DNA of 64,000 bases from Capitella teleta (lineage: Eukaryota > Annelida > Polychaeta > Capitellidae): positions 336,646 through 400,645 of the forward strand of contig KB307554.1 of the NCBI GenBank assembly GCA_000328365.1, read 5' to 3'. The notes beneath the pieces are model-generated. The model worked only from the letters and a program-made list of their open reading frames with translations, made no database searches and was not told the origin of the DNA. The translations under genes were made by a program, and so were the position numbers. Within the stretch, counting starts at the first letter, position 1; every line of letters begins with the position of its first letter. This document shows, one piece after another, positions 36,191 through 50,364 of this stretch.

Positions 36191-37738
36191 ACGCTAATAA
36201 ATACGGGGTAATCATATACACCACTCAAACTTCTAAGAGTAGAAGCTCAGGAAAGAATGCAATTTTACTGTTTTATTAAACAGAAAACATACTTCACAAT
36301 TGGTGTGTTACACGTTTGTCTTACTGGATAAATGTCGCTGGGGCAACTGATGTCAGAGCGTCGGTAGGTGAAGTGAGTCAGTCGTCAGTTGCCAGATTTG
36401 CCCGTTATATACCCTTTGGGACGTTTAATGAAGAATCAATTAGTTGGCCAATGACTATAATTTAAAGAGGATAATATCTATTTTGGCGTTTGCTTATTGT
36501 TTGGGACAATGAGGGGTGCTCTCGCCGTCAGCTCGGCATGAATANNNNNNNNNNNNNNNNNNNNNNNNNNNNNNNNNNNNNNNNNNNNNNNNNNGTGCGG
36601 CCACTGCTTCAAATCGCTTGCCTGTTTTTTTGAGTCTAAGAAGGAAACACGACCAAAGTGCACAAGGTAATTAATCCCCTTAACTAAGTCCCACGGATTA
36701 TAACACTTTCCGGGTAGTTCTTAGCTGTAAAACTGTTGATATCCCTCAAATCCAGAGTATTTCGAGCTTTCCCCATGATTGCCAATGCGCTTGTTCCAAC
36801 ATTACTTATATACCCAACAAAAGGGATTCATGTGATTGGCGTATGATCTAACTTTCTGAGCGATTCCTCATGAAAACAAAATTGACAAAGATATATTTGA
36901 AACAATTTATCGATTGTTATACTCATTCCAAATGATCTATCTATTCTGCAAACCTGCAATTTTTCAGGTTGTAACTTTTAATTGCAATTATCTAGTCTGT
37001 TTTTGTACTGTTATTACATGCATCTGAAAACTTCCACATCGCACCAGCCTGCCTGCGCAGACCACCGGTCAACCACGGTCAAACCTTTCACCGAGGAGCA
37101 ATTAAAGGTAGTATTGGCTTTTACGCAAACGCAGCTGACGCCATGTTATTTGAAATGGAATCAGTTGATTCAATTACATGGAAATTTGTGCTGCGGTCAC
37201 GTCAGCGCCATGCATTATATGCACTGATAATGCACACACTCTAAAACCCCTTTTGATGTGTAATATAAACGGATCTGACGCCAGGAAGACCTTCAACCTC
37301 TCAATCAAGATTCGCAAACATCAACTTCAATTTTTGGAAGAAACCTCGCATTTTGTGAGCGTCAATCGATTTCATCTAAATAAAATCTCAGCATATCTTA
37401 TGATTAGCGCCATGTGAGTCTTTGGTTAAAATGGGTCTGTTACGGCTTTCAAATATTCTCACATAAATGATTTCCAGGAAACGAGGATGATCATGATTGG
37501 CACACTCGAAATCAAAGTTCAAAAATCGAAAAAGTGAATGAATCCTTTAGAAGATGAATTGACAATTCACAGGTGCTTTATCCAAGGCTTTGTTTGTAAA
37601 GGTGCGCGTGTGGGTTGATACAAAGCACTTATTTGCCACGTGCTCGTAATTTATTCCATTAATCTGTATGAAAAACTGTCATGTTTCAATTTGAAAGACG
37701 AGGGAAACAGATTTGAGTAATCCGCTGCTGAGCTCGTT
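36191..37738. other. Non-coding stretch containing the assembly gap
   Basis: Nothing recognised apart from the N run. Short open frames at 36982-37417 have no motif. Confidence 0.5.
36545..36594. other. Assembly gap (50 N)
   Basis: Fifty consecutive N. The round length suggests a placeholder; the true length is unknown, and any repeat or gene crossing it cannot be judged. Confidence 0.99.
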
Positions 37739-38239
37739 GTGACGCAAGATAAGTGTTCAAACAATGAAGTTTTGTGGACATTGAAGAATCTCTTTCTTCG
37801 GGGTATTTACATGAGTGATTTTTTTTGCATAATCCCAAGTCTGCTTCCAAGGTTCCCCCATCCGCTATGTCACCCAAGAACATCGATACTTTTAATGCAA
37901 CATGTCAGAAGTGTCAACTGGTGGATTTCTCCAGTCGCCACTCAACTTACATTGCTCAGCAGACGCCACCTTGACGATGGTGTCATATTGGACCTGAATC
38001 ATCTTGAAAAGTTCAACTGGTTATCTGCTACTTTTCAAGAGTATGATTGCTTTGAGTTTGGGGTTAGGGGAAACTCGGTTTACAATGTAAACTTCTATAA
38101 GGATACCCAAGATACTGTAAATTTATACTTTAAAGGTTTTATTCAATTGTACAGGGTGGAATATACTACAGCAAACTTAAATGGAACTAACTATAAACGA
38201 ACAATAATAAAAAAAGAGGAAATTAACGCACCAAAATAA
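37739..38239 (+). CDS. Unrecognised 166-codon open frame (doubtful)
   Basis: The longest uninterrupted ATG frame in the window. I do not recognise it. The first 60 residues are hydrophobic and Pro/Leu-rich (FCIIPSLLPRFPHPL). The last 80 are polar (HLEKFNWLSATFQEYDCFEF, then YKDTQDTVNLYFKGFIQLYR) and end KKEEINAPK. There is no signal peptide, zinc knuckle or RT motif. Base use is as AT-rich as the flanks. A frame of this length is only mildly unexpected by chance in 64 kb. It could be a decayed element ORF or noise. Confidence 0.2.
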   Translation: MTQDKCSNNEVLWTLKNLFLRGIYMSDFFCIIPSLLPRFPHPLCHPRTSILLMQHVRSVNWWISPVATQLTLLSRRHLDDGVILDLNHLEKFNWLSATFQEYDCFEFGVRGNSVYNVNFYKDTQDTVNLYFKGFIQLYRVEYTTANLNGTNYKRTIIKKEEINAPK

Positions 38240-38400
38240 ACAGATATTACAGCAGTCCCTTGCCTCGCATGCAGACGCTCTACTCCCTTCATCAAAACTA
38301 AACCTTTAATTTTCCGTTCTCTACTCTTAAAAGGACTACCTCACGTGCTAGATTGTACGCGCTTGTGCTATAGTTGAATGCACGCGCTGATCATTTTGCC

Positions 38401-38415
38401 GGGGGGGGGGGGGGG
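38401..38415 (+). repeat. 15-base poly(G) run
   Basis: An uninterrupted run of 15 G, prone to length errors in both replication and assembly. Confidence 0.95.
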
Positions 38416-38814
38416 AGATCTGTACTTAAATCATTCTTTAACAACAAAACAATTACGTTTAATTTCAACAATCATTGATGATTAATCCTCTCAGTATTAA
38501 TATAATGTATATGGATAATAATAATTATGATGCAGCAAATATCATGACGTCGATCATCATCGCTCCTCCATAAGATCCATAAGAGGTGATGACCTTCACA
38601 ATCTGATACAAGAGCTGTGTGTTAGTGTATGGCTTCACATTTGACGCATGTCGGTAAAATCTTAGAGAAGACTATTTATCAAGACTTAATAAATTGTCTG
38701 ATTATTATTCTATGAAACTGAGAATATATTGGTCGCAAATGTGCAAAATTTGCAAATGGATTCAAGTTTTTGATTGCGCTCAATAGCAAGTGGTATGTAT
38801 ATACATGTGCTATA

Positions 38815-38852
38815 ATATAGCTCTAGCACACATAGGCGAGCTAGAGCTATAT
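38815..38852. repeat. Perfect 13-bp inverted repeat, 12-bp spacer
   Basis: atatagctctagc (38815-38827) and gctagagctatat (38840-38852) are exact reverse complements. It could form a stem-loop in RNA. No gene is recognised around it. Confidence 0.92.
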
Positions 38853-39249
38853 CATAGTCGTATATTTTTCAGCCGCGTTGTTCGAGGTTGGGGGCAAGAA
38901 TATAGTTGGTCACTGAGAATTGAGCTGGAAGTCGACAAGGAGCGAAGAGATGATTCAACAGCATCGCTCATCATCAGTCTGCGTCGTCACTTGGACTGTC
39001 ACTTTGATTGAGATTAATGCCATTTGCGACTTCTCACTTCATCATGCTTTGTTGGAGAATCAGCATTGGAACTTGTTGCGTCATCTCCATGAAATACTCA
39101 GTTATCATCAAAACATGACTTCCAACTTATGGGCTGCTCTCAAGAAGAGTGTTTCCCGGGTGCCCAATCCATTTCGCTCTGACGTCTCATTACAAGGGAG
39201 AAGAACGAGATGCATGATATAGACAGGCTTTATGTGATATTATTTCAAT

Positions 39250-39390
39250 ATCAATATCAATTTGTGTGCTGTGTGCAAAAGATAGCCACTTGGGAGAAGA
39301 AGCCTGACCTGTATGCATGCCTGCGTGACATCCGAAATGCATACAACAAGAAGAAGCAATGGGCACCTGAAGGAATTCCTGTATTATAAT
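39250..39390 (+). other. Short unrecognised coding-like remnant
   Basis: One frame reads CVQKIATWEKKPDLYACLRD, then IRNAYNKKKQWAPEGIPVL, and stops. The spacing of 'P.LY......Y..k..W..I' faintly recalls a MADF-type DNA-binding domain found in transposon and host proteins. Only about 40 residues are open, with no splice sites I trust. Treat it as a lead, not a gene. Confidence 0.2.
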
Positions 39391-39585
39391 TTAATATGCA
39401 CAATTGTTTTTTATATATAAACAGTCAATTCAAATCACTATAATTATTATTGTCTTGAATAAATATACTACTCCACGTAAACTCTATAAATTGGTGAACA
39501 CAGATAGTGCCCTTGTTTACGGATGATATGCATGAACTAACTCAATAATGGTTGCATAAAGCGAATGTTCAACGTACACTTCATT

Positions 39586-39974
<389 letters not shown>

Positions 39975-42900
39975 CAACATTTTATTGGATAATATAACAT
40001 GACGAACGTACGAATGTCTCGTACCACGTCAATGTGCAATGTGCTCTTCTGAGTCTCTCGCCCTTTAGACCGTAGTCGTGAAATGTGAAATCCCATCGGA
40101 ATAATCAGAGGCGACTTTGCAGGACCTCATTGTGGGGACAGCGGTGATCTGCTCTAATGAGAAGGTGAGGGGCAGAGGACGCTACTTTGGCCACAAAACG
40201 CAGAGCAATAATACCAGAATGAGATTGGATGTCACCTCTCCTTAAATGCACCATGTCACCAAAAGTAACATCAGTGAAGTCAGAGGCTGATCACATCGAA
40301 GTTTGATAGCCGCAAATCCTGTCAATCGCTACAATGTAGTGCTGCTGGAGCACATTGTATGCAAGGCAATTTGCATAAATTCCTCCGCTGCACAAAAGCC
40401 ATCAACTTGAAAGAGTTATGTCGCTTTTAATAGCTTATACATGCACTAGTATCCATTAATCCACCTGTACACAGGTAGAACAGGTGACGGATATGATTCC
40501 TAGCACGAATATCACGTGTTGAGTGCAGACAGCAAGATAAAAGCCCGCTACTTACCTAGAAACAGAGGAGTTCAGAGAATTACATGATTAATGTGCAATC
40601 AAGCAAGAGCCGTTTTTGTACCATCCATTTCATATAGCGGTGATATCAGAATACCTACCTGAACAGACAATCTTCGGATTATGGAATATTAAATACGCCA
40701 AAAATCTACGCAGTCTATTTAGAAATTGCTTTTGCTACCTGCGACTTATCCGTTGTCATTATCACCCGTTGGCGTGGGCGGTGGAATAATGCCGACGTAG
40801 GTGATTCTGTCTGGCAATCAATCAGGCTGTCTATTATTTTGATGTACGCATACACCTCAGATTATCTAGAATGTTAAATCCTAGCAATAAATAATAAATC
40901 AAAATTGATATTCATGAACTATTCATGTTTTACCCGGTATCACTGAAACCCCTTTCTACGGACTCAAAACGTAAAGAAATGTTGTTGCATATAAACCAAC
41001 CAGGTGCAACAATTTCTGAGAATGCATCACATTACCATTCACACATCAAACACGTTGTACTGCCAATAAAGTCATGTCTGGTTTAAAGCATACTTATTAG
41101 AGATTGGGATGAATGTCCTTGACAATTGGTGCAGTAATTCACTTACTGGGTGCGTTTTATTCTGATAATAGTCAACGGACAAATTCCAACCCCAATAATG
41201 CGCGATAGAATAGTCCATGCTTGCTCATGTGAATTTCAATGTTATGTCCAGCAAATGGGATGGACAATTCCAATTCATCAGATTGACGGGTAAGAGAACT
41301 TTTAATGCGATTAAAGACATTATAGATATCTATTTCGTATAAACCGGATACATGCAATAAAACATAGAAAGAAACATAAAATATAAACTATAAATATAAC
41401 TTATTCATTTGAAAAAAAATAATGAAGTTCCAAACAAATAAAATCTACTGCTGGATGTTAAGCACGTGAGAAAACCTATGGCAGGATCCTCCCCCTGGGA
41501 TACAAACTCACGACACCAAAAAGCAACATAATTTAAATCCATAATTTATTTTCCATTGGTGGTGATCGCCAAGCTGTGAGGCGTATTTGTTGACAGGTCC
41601 TAAGCAAGAATGAGGATGCCTCGTGGTAGCATATACCGGATCGTGCATGCAGCGATCGAACTCACAAACATGCTTTGGAGTTTACCCCAAAGGTGATCGA
41701 GCAGCCGGTTCGGATTTTATAGGATTGAAGAATTGCCATGAAATCTCGAGTGCCAACACCTTCCCTAGATGTCTACCCTCCTCCGTCATAAGTACGCAGA
41801 GGAAGTAAGACAAGTGTGAGAATAGCCCCTGGCATTCACAAGAAAACTGGGTGATTACAGCGATTAAGGGGCATAAGATTTTTCTCAGGTACCCTCAAAG
41901 CCGCATTAAGCGTCCCGATCAGAAGAAACGAGAGCTTTTTATTCCTTCTTCTTTGTCACCAATTTAAATATCGAAGTGATGAGGAAAGGATCTTTGATCT
42001 CAAGTGAGTGTTTCAGGGTCACGGAGTAAGTATTGATTTTGAGATGCGAAGATGTTCCCCGAAACGATGCAAATGATAACATAGTCTATCACTTAGACAA
42101 GCAAATATTACACGTTTCTTGTACTCGGTCACATAATTATGTCAAGTTTGCTCCATGGCATGATGGTATTTCGAGAAGTATTCAATAACTAACTAAAACC
42201 AAGAGCCTGGAAGACAAAAACGTCTCTCGCCAGCTCGGATGTACATGTTTTCAGTATTATATAATATATACAAGAAAAAACAAGTATACATCACATCGAA
42301 AAAAAAAGTTGTGTTCAGACTTCCCTATTTCACGACAATTGTGAAATCCCAAGGATATGTGATATGCAAAGCTATTGTCTTCCAATATACTTCGTCTGAT
42401 ATGCCTATAAAAAAGATTTATACAAAAGTAGTAACTCAATGGACTCTTTTTTTTCGAACCATGTGTATTTCCCTAACCATATCCCCTTTTTGTAGTGGTC
42501 ATAACGTTTTGAGACGTTAATATGAGACCTTTACAATTTTTTTGGGACATTTTATTGTTCATTATTGAGAGTTTCTAATCATAACGTCATATCGTGAACC
42601 AAACCACACTCTACAATTAAGTGGCGTGTACAAGAAACGCATAATTAATTATTTGCATAGGTAAGTGATGGTCCACTGATCTCAGATTATACGGTTAAAT
42701 TAAATTTCTATTAATCCGGATCGATCAATAAGGAATACATTACAGAATAAACAAACAGCATTTGGGTTCCAAAAGAAAAAGTGACGAGAGACAACAGCGG
42801 AGTAAATCACGCAATGATTGGGCAGATCTGTGATGTTTTGTCCAGGATATCATCAGCTCTATTGGCTAGTGTATTACGCCACTCAGCCTGGTGGAAGGTT

Positions 42901-45900
42901 TCGCCGGAAGTCGTGTCCTGTCAAAGGCCACATCAGCCCGTCTTCGGGCCATTTGATCCAGAAAGATATCATTATATGTATGCAGCGATCAGTAATACCC
43001 ATGATTTATAATCACACGTTTATTAAAATTGATGTTTAATCCTGGTGCACAGGTCGTAACTGCTTTGTACTCTGTCTTGCCTGGAAAAAAAATGCACCCC
43101 GACTTTGTTGGTTTTAGTCCTTGAGCTGGACGAAAAAAAAAGTACCAAATTCCGGGCAAAACAAAACAGTGATTTTTATAATATTCAACATCCCTAGTTA
43201 ACGTTTTGGCGTGATAGCAGTATCAAAGTGGTAGCTTATGAATGGAAAACACGCTTTGAGCAGGGAAGGGTGTGTCCAAGAGGACAACATTACGTATTTT
43301 TAGATGTGTTTAGTGTGAGCTCCACAAACTATCTACGTCCATAGATTTCATTTCAAAATATGTATAAATGCATGCAAAACCCAAAATACGGACATTAGTT
43401 GCACCCTAGACTGGAAAGTGTTTCGAATACTTATTGGAAATATGTCTCAGATAGTTCCTATAACTCTGCTCAAATTCTAATTATGCGAATAAAATTTTCA
43501 ACAGAGTGACCCCAATTCATATCAAAACTAAACAATCTAACAAATTAGATGTTGTTTATTAATTAAATTGATTATGCGAAAATACGTAACCCCAATTGAC
43601 GACAGTGGTCAAAAAGAATAAATTTACAATTAATATCAGCCTTATTTTTACGTCATAGAGACCAATAATTTGTGTCTGAACTAACATTTTCGGGGCCAAG
43701 GAACTCATTGGAGGGTTTTGATATGCAATAATTTGGTTATAGGTGATGTGAAATCCAATATATGGGGCACAATGAGCATGTAAGACAGCAATTCATATTA
43801 TTGAGGCAAATTGACCTGTAAATAATCCCGGGTATTGTCTTATCGTTATGGTTCAGTAAGTGTAATTCCCATTGAAGAGGAATATGTTCACAATCAAATT
43901 TGGGAGTTACCTGTATCACATGCAATTTATTTGGGAATTGTTTGGGTCAATTGACATTGGCTAGTTGTCTACTTGTGTAGGTGATACAACATTGCTATCT
44001 GCACAACATTATAATAAAATAAAATAAAAGTGAATGCTGTGAAATAATTGCAGAATCTGGATGTATATTTATTCTAATTCTAGGATATTCAAATTGTATT
44101 GTATTACGATGTTTCCGACTGTTGCGCTTTTGCTTCTTCTTTTTTCCACTTCCAATTGTCCATAGCTGCGACTTGCGAGAAGAGTTGCGATAATAATGGA
44201 CTTCGGCGTAAAAAAATGCTCCACTTAAGCCATCGACCACTAAGGCGACTTACTTCTGATTTAAGAATTGCTTGTGGCGACTTAGGGAGTTCTCCATTCC
44301 TATAAGTCCGTAAGCTATGTGGTCTTAGCTTTGATTATGCTAAACAGGAGTTTATCCCCAAGGGTATCTTATGAATGATTGAGCCATTACATACCTGCAA
44401 GTTATTATATGACAGGTGCGTCCATCGTCAAATTTCATCTGCAAATCGACAAAACACAACAACCAAAAGAGACTTCGATCTGGATCTCCCAGGGATAGGG
44501 GATCTGGTTTCTATGTGATCAATGGCTGCTCTGAAAACGGCATGTCTGACATAAGATCAAACACAAAGCAATATGCAACATACAAAGCATCCGAAATTGC
44601 AAGATGTTATCCGTTTAACATTTTACTTTGATCTTTAGAGATATAAGCCACACCAAACATACATTAACAGAAGCTGAGATGAACACAACATGAAATTATT
44701 ACAGAAATTCAACGCAGAAACTTGGATATGTCTATGAATGGATTATGTCCTTTTATGATTCTACGCTTTTTTTTCTTCAAGGGAAATCCCGATAAATTAC
44801 AAAGTAATGCGTGTATGCATTAATGTAAGTAATACCAGATCCCATATATACTATTATCAATATGTAGTTATTATTATTAGATTAAAAAGACCACGCGTCA
44901 GATCATTCGGCCACTAAAATGAACACACAGGAGGACGCCATGGCCCAGCATCCACCTTCAACGAATCAGATTACGGACCAACACCCTCAGCCAGGCGGAT
45001 GAAATGAAATGTCGGACCGCATCGTGCCATTTCGGTACAGCCTTAATTTGGGTGTCGATTTCCGGACGAAGAACCCCATAATTACACTATACCATTCCCT
45101 GTATCTTTTAGCATTCATTGATTTCAGTAATTCGGGAGATTTAAACCGTTATGCTATCTCTCCTTTGCTGAGCTGGAACAGCATTGTAACAATTTGGTGA
45201 TCTCTAGCCACACCAGTAACCCCACCGGCATCTTAACTTGGGCCGAAAAAGGGGGTTATCCAGAAGGTGGCACAATGCCTGGGGCCAATACTCTAATAAG
45301 GCAGATAGAGAAAGAACTGCACAATTCCGGATACGGGGTTAAGATCGGATAGATGTCGGGTAGGGTTCAGCTCAAGAGCTATTTATGCTGGCAAAATATA
45401 CCTCTAAACCCGTGTCACCGATTACATTGAAACGTTATTGTTATGTTTTAATAAAGAAACATAATGCAATAGAATCCACAAACAGTATGATACGTGTAGT
45501 GAGTAGCCTGTTCGTCACCATTATCATCACCACATATCCCAAAGGAAGATGAACAATCATGACGGGAAAGGGAATGAATCCGAGCGGGGCGTTGGCCATT
45601 TTGTCCCAGGATTATGGGATGGCCGCCTCTTCTTTTGATATCCCCTTAGCGATATCTTCTGCGTTATAAGACCGAATAACTTACCGCTTTATGACAGCCA
45701 TGAAGTTTATGCGGCGTGAGGAATATAAAAGGACAATGCCGGGCAATTGCACTATCTCTTCAATGAAATAGGATCCTGGTCGGGCGAAGAGTTGATGGCA
45801 TCTTGATTTTCCGTGATTTGATGCTTCAGTCGCGTTGCCCAGGGCTATGTGTGTCACCGAGAAGTTTTTAAACTTCGGGGATGCGCCTAATGGCTGAGTA

Positions 45901-46170
45901 TGCTTCCATAAGTGTGCAATCAATGAGATGACGAGGTAGGTGTAGGAGTAAGAGAAGGCAGCACCCACGTAGATCAGCCTCACGCGAACACAGAGTGTGC
46001 CAATTTGTCGCTTGGCATTCAGCAGCAGTTTGGGCACCTAATTGCCATTTAAGGTTGTTGACAACCGTTGATTCTGTTGATGAAAGAGCATACTTTTTCA
46101 TTTTTTCTATCTTCTCTCTCACCTTAGCCGTGACATAAAAAGGAATCGGAACGGATCAGCATTCTTGGAT
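39975..46170. other. 6.2 kb non-coding stretch
   Basis: No gene recognised. Short open frames are scattered on both strands (longest 118 codons, 45681-46037, minus) without motifs. A possible decayed minus-strand tRNA-SINE head lies at 41455-41525. At 44940-45002 a short ATG frame in good context (MAQHPPSTNQITDQHPQPGG, then stop) is noted but not supported as a gene. Confidence 0.5.
41455..41525 (-). mobile_element. Possible degenerate tRNA-SINE head
   Basis: The minus strand reads 'gtgtcgtgagtttgtatccc' followed by 'aggttttctcacgtgctta'. The first part resembles a mutated Pol III B box (GGTTCGAATCC) in tRNA context, followed by a SINE-like body. No A box, tail or target duplication is evident. 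Confidence 0.3.
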
Positions 46171-46289
<119 letters not shown>

Positions 46290-48239
46290 GCTGATTAAGT
46301 AGTGTGCAAGTAATAATTTCCATTGCGGACAAATAAAATTGTCTTCTCTTACCAATATCTTATCAATATCAACTTGCAACTGGGACTGATGGACATTTTT
46401 CGCTGAATAACATGAATAATTTCGTTGCATGAGAAGCTGGAGGGTCGTCTCAAATCCGTCGACCTTCGTTGGAGGTGTTTCATTGCAGAGGGTGTCGATC
46501 TTTCAGTGGCTGTGTGAATGTCGACCATGGAGGAATTCACGAAGGTGTCTTGTCGATCTCATCATGACATTTAAGCAAATTACTCGGCTAATCAGCAGTC
46601 AATAGACACTAATGGTCGGTGTATGGGACGACCTTGGCATTTACACGAAGGAAACCACACAATATCCCCACGGAAGGGGGAAAAACGACTCAAGCACACG
46701 AGGATTGGTCTGGTCACGTCTCCTTTGCGGTTAAGTCCGTCTTGTCATAATGTTATGAGATTACGGTACTCTTATGTCTAAACTAGACGATGCAATGCTG
46801 ATGTTAGTAGCCCAGGGGTCAATTGATTCCCCTTATTCGTCTGTTACTGAAATGTTCGACCGTATCAATAATGGAATTATTCATTTCATCTATCTTTGTG
46901 CACGCGTTCCATGTCCATCAGCACGGTGTCAGAGTGAGCTGCTGAGAGGTCTCAAGAGCAAGGTCCCTCATGATCCCCGATTCTTCTCAAATCCAATTCC
47001 ATTTGAATGAACAGCCGCTGTCTTCATCCTGATGAAATATGACGTTGAGTACAGAATCTCCATTAAGGAGAAGGCATAAGGGCGCATTGCAGCGGATCCG
47101 TCCGCACAACGTGCGAATATTGACCCTGAACGACGCCGACTTTTACTAACGTAATCAGCACTGAATGCTTGAGAACAATATTATGTGAGATGCATTATAA
47201 ATAAATGATGGTTCCTAATCTGACATCATCCGTATTTGCTGTTTGTTCGAGTATTTTGTTTCGTTTTCCTTTTGTCTACTCTACTGGTAAAACAAACTGG
47301 TTCCTATCCCGTGTTCAAGCGTGTACGGTAAATGTTGAATATAAATTTTGAAATTTTGGTTAGAATTGAGTGATAGAATTCGTGTCTAAGATTTTCTTAT
47401 AGTGTATATGCATCGCGTGAACCCGGCAAGACAGACAGACAATCGTTAACGACAGTATTCAAAATGGTACCATTATATCCTGAAACTGTTGGCCTCCACG
47501 TGTCAGACGAACTAAAGAGGGGCAGGATATCCTCACGACCGTGCAATAAGGGTCCATAATAACAGCAGCCCCTCCACTCAGATGGCCCTAATGCTCCCGT
47601 ATCGGCATCTCCTTCGGGGAGACTAGAGGATAGAGCACCTTAGGGAGAGAAAACACCGACAAAGGACAACGGTGATACATATGTCGATTGATTATGGCTA
47701 CAAGAGGGGATTGCGCAGACGTCAAATAACGAGGGGTTTGCTGATGTCCGCAGTGAATCTTACACCGTGGCTTTTGTTGCTTCCGTTGTTGTTGCTATAA
47801 CAACCATTTGCATGATCACCTATAGGTCTGCTGTGTTGCAGAGCCGCGAAATCTGAAACGAAGCATGAGAATGCAAGGCAGGGTACAAACGATGGGCAGC
47901 GGACAATTTGCGGCGAAATGAATAATTCTTTTGAGCGAAAAGCAGGGGGTTCCGTAGGTCCTGCCTCGTGATGAAATTGTGTGAAGTTGCAGAAGAGTGT
48001 TACGTCTATGTCTTTGGTCATCAAAGAACATGGCCCCTCTCCGTGTTTGAGGCCTCAACTCTCTCGAGGGTAGTGGACCACAGCACATGAGCTGCCTGAA
48101 CTAAGAAAAGACATCTAGAGTTCCCAATGGACGCATCACATGAGATGCTTGAAGTGAGAATCAAATTGGAATTTATCACGCAGGGCGTTTTTATGTCGAA
48201 ACAGAGTGTATTCGAACGGAGAACTTTGTAAATTGTGCA
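46290..48239. other. Non-coding stretch
   Basis: No gene recognised. The open frames 46774-47010 (+) and 47722-48281 (-) have no motif. The LINE fragment to the right cannot be traced into this stretch. Confidence 0.5.
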
Positions 48240-48572
48240 GTGAAGCAACCCCAGGAAATAAACTGCCGTTACCATGGACAATACATGTCGCCATCAAAAA
48301 CTGTCGCCATGCATCGTGTGCAAACTGCAGCCGCTGTTTTCATTATTAAAGGCAAGAAGTGTGATCACATCACCCGAGTCCGGAAATATCTACATTGTCT
48401 CCTGTTGAATTCCGGTGAAATACAAAATCAATTTGATGATTTTTATAATCCTCTAAGAACTTGCACCGCCATACATATAGGACTTGATTACTTCTCACTT
48501 GGCCGCTCTTCCATTGCGATCGCAGGACAATCACTTTCTCGTCCGGGACACTTAAGCAGGATTGCCGACTGA
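48240..48572 (+). mobile_element. LINE RT C-terminal fragment (open over 110 codons)
   Basis: The single open frame contains MHRVQTAAAVFIIKGKK, then CDHITRVRKYLHCLLLN and RSSIAIAGQSLSRP. This follows the CR1/L2-type block 'LQrvQNaAArlI...kkyDHITpvL..LHWLPV...R' and then 'RslRSs....L..P'. The HWLP motif is changed to HCLL, and some family positions are missing. It has no 5' or 3' end and no tail. Because the frame is still open it may be younger than the other LINE pieces, or the openness may be chance. Confidence 0.75.
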
Positions 48573-50364
48573 ACAGCTATGGTGGCCGTGCATTTTCGGT
48601 TGTGGTGCCCGGCTGTGGAATTAGTTGCCTCGATGCATTCGTAGCTCTGATGGAGTTTATTTTCTTAAAAGAAATTGAAAGCCATATATTTTACTCGTCT
48701 AACAGGCACTGTTACACTTCAAATAACCTACCTTGCGCCTACACACTAGGTCTAATGAACTCGCATTTGTTTTTTATTCGAGACTGTCCGAATTGGTATG
48801 TCATAAACAACTCGTGAAATTGTCTGAAAGCATACAAGTATTCGACAAAAATCACTATCCATGAGCAACCGAATGTGACGCCCAAATTAAGCTTTAAGAA
48901 AACTTCTTCTAATCAACGATATTTGATTTAATTACATACACATTATTACAACGTCAGCATTAGAAATGGCGTCCAGCTGATATGCTTATAATAGTATTAT
49001 TAATGCGTTGCGCATACATGTGAGGCTCATGACTTTTCATAGGGTGATCTCAATGGCCGAAATTCCTGGCTTTGCTGCCGACAGCCCAGCATATCAGGCG
49101 CCACAAAAAAAGAGAGTAATAAGCATGTCATGCAGACCGCCCATGTTTGTCAATCAAATTGAAGAATAAGTCAGCCGTGTTGATATAGAAAGTCATTATC
49201 GGTTTTAATTTAGTTTTGTCATATGAAATGCGTCTGTGTCAGATAGCCAGGGCTCTGTTAAAACAAGATGCTCAACCTGGAGGTCGATTCGTCACATGCC
49301 AAATGCTGCTGTTATGCGCGCGCGTCGCTGAGTAATAGTAGAAATTGAGGGTATATTGAGGTTCGAATGTATAATATGATTTTCCTGTTAATAGGCGAGC
49401 TTTACATGTATATGGCATATATCATAAGCCTCATATAAGCATATATCTACTCATTTGGCATATAACAGCCCCAGTAATAATTACATGTATGTGAAGAAAT
49501 TGCAAATGTTCTCTTTAACGGGACAAAAATTAAGTTAATAAGTTCAGGATCATCTGTTGTGTACATATCTTACCAAAATGAAGCGATCTATTCGAAACCG
49601 TTAATATAAAACAAGCGATATGTGATGTATATGCTCAATGCAAGGAGATTTCATGTCATTACTCTAATTGCAATTTAATACACTTTGCAATGCATTTAAA
49701 CACTGTTTCATTTACGGTTGTTTCCTGTTGAATTTAGATGTTAATAATATTAAATAGCACTGCACCTTATAATTCAGCTTGTAAGAAATGTGTTCACACT
49801 TTATTTCGTCTGCTATGCTGCACACGATCCAAATATCTTCATCAATTGTTCAATTACCTTGATCCACATACTCAAATAATTATTATCTGGCTGCATTTTA
49901 TAATTCATAAATGTGTGTGTGTAGATAGCCTTAACTCAATCACTCAAATTTTATATGTCTCATGACAAAGCTAAATGATTTATTCTGCATTTATTCTGCG
50001 GTTGGGGCAATTAACATAACGAAGCACAAATTGCGCCATTATCAACCTTAAATTGAGAGTAGAGATGCAGGGATATATCAGATATTCGAAATCCGACAGT
50101 CCAATAGGTTTACCTGATATATAAAAGCATGTGACTCCCCTGCTCGTCATAGTCTGGGAATCAACGAGGCGCGTGGAGGAAATGTTTTGGTCCCGCTTGT
50201 GCAACACGCGTGCTTATCGTCTGTTGTCATGGATACGTCCATGCCATTAACGTAAAAAAACAACTTTAAAATGGAAGATATTCCAAAAGATGCAATGGAC
50301 CAACAGCTCACGAATAAGAATGTTTTTGAAGCAACATTTATGCTATACGGGAAATTATTTTTAG

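Noticed and set aside
36478-36663. Open frame across the N run
   Set aside because: It spans the assembly gap, so its openness means nothing.
44955-45002. Short ATG frame MAQHPPSTNQ… in good start context
   Set aside because: It stops after about 20 codons and has no donor that would rescue it as an exon.
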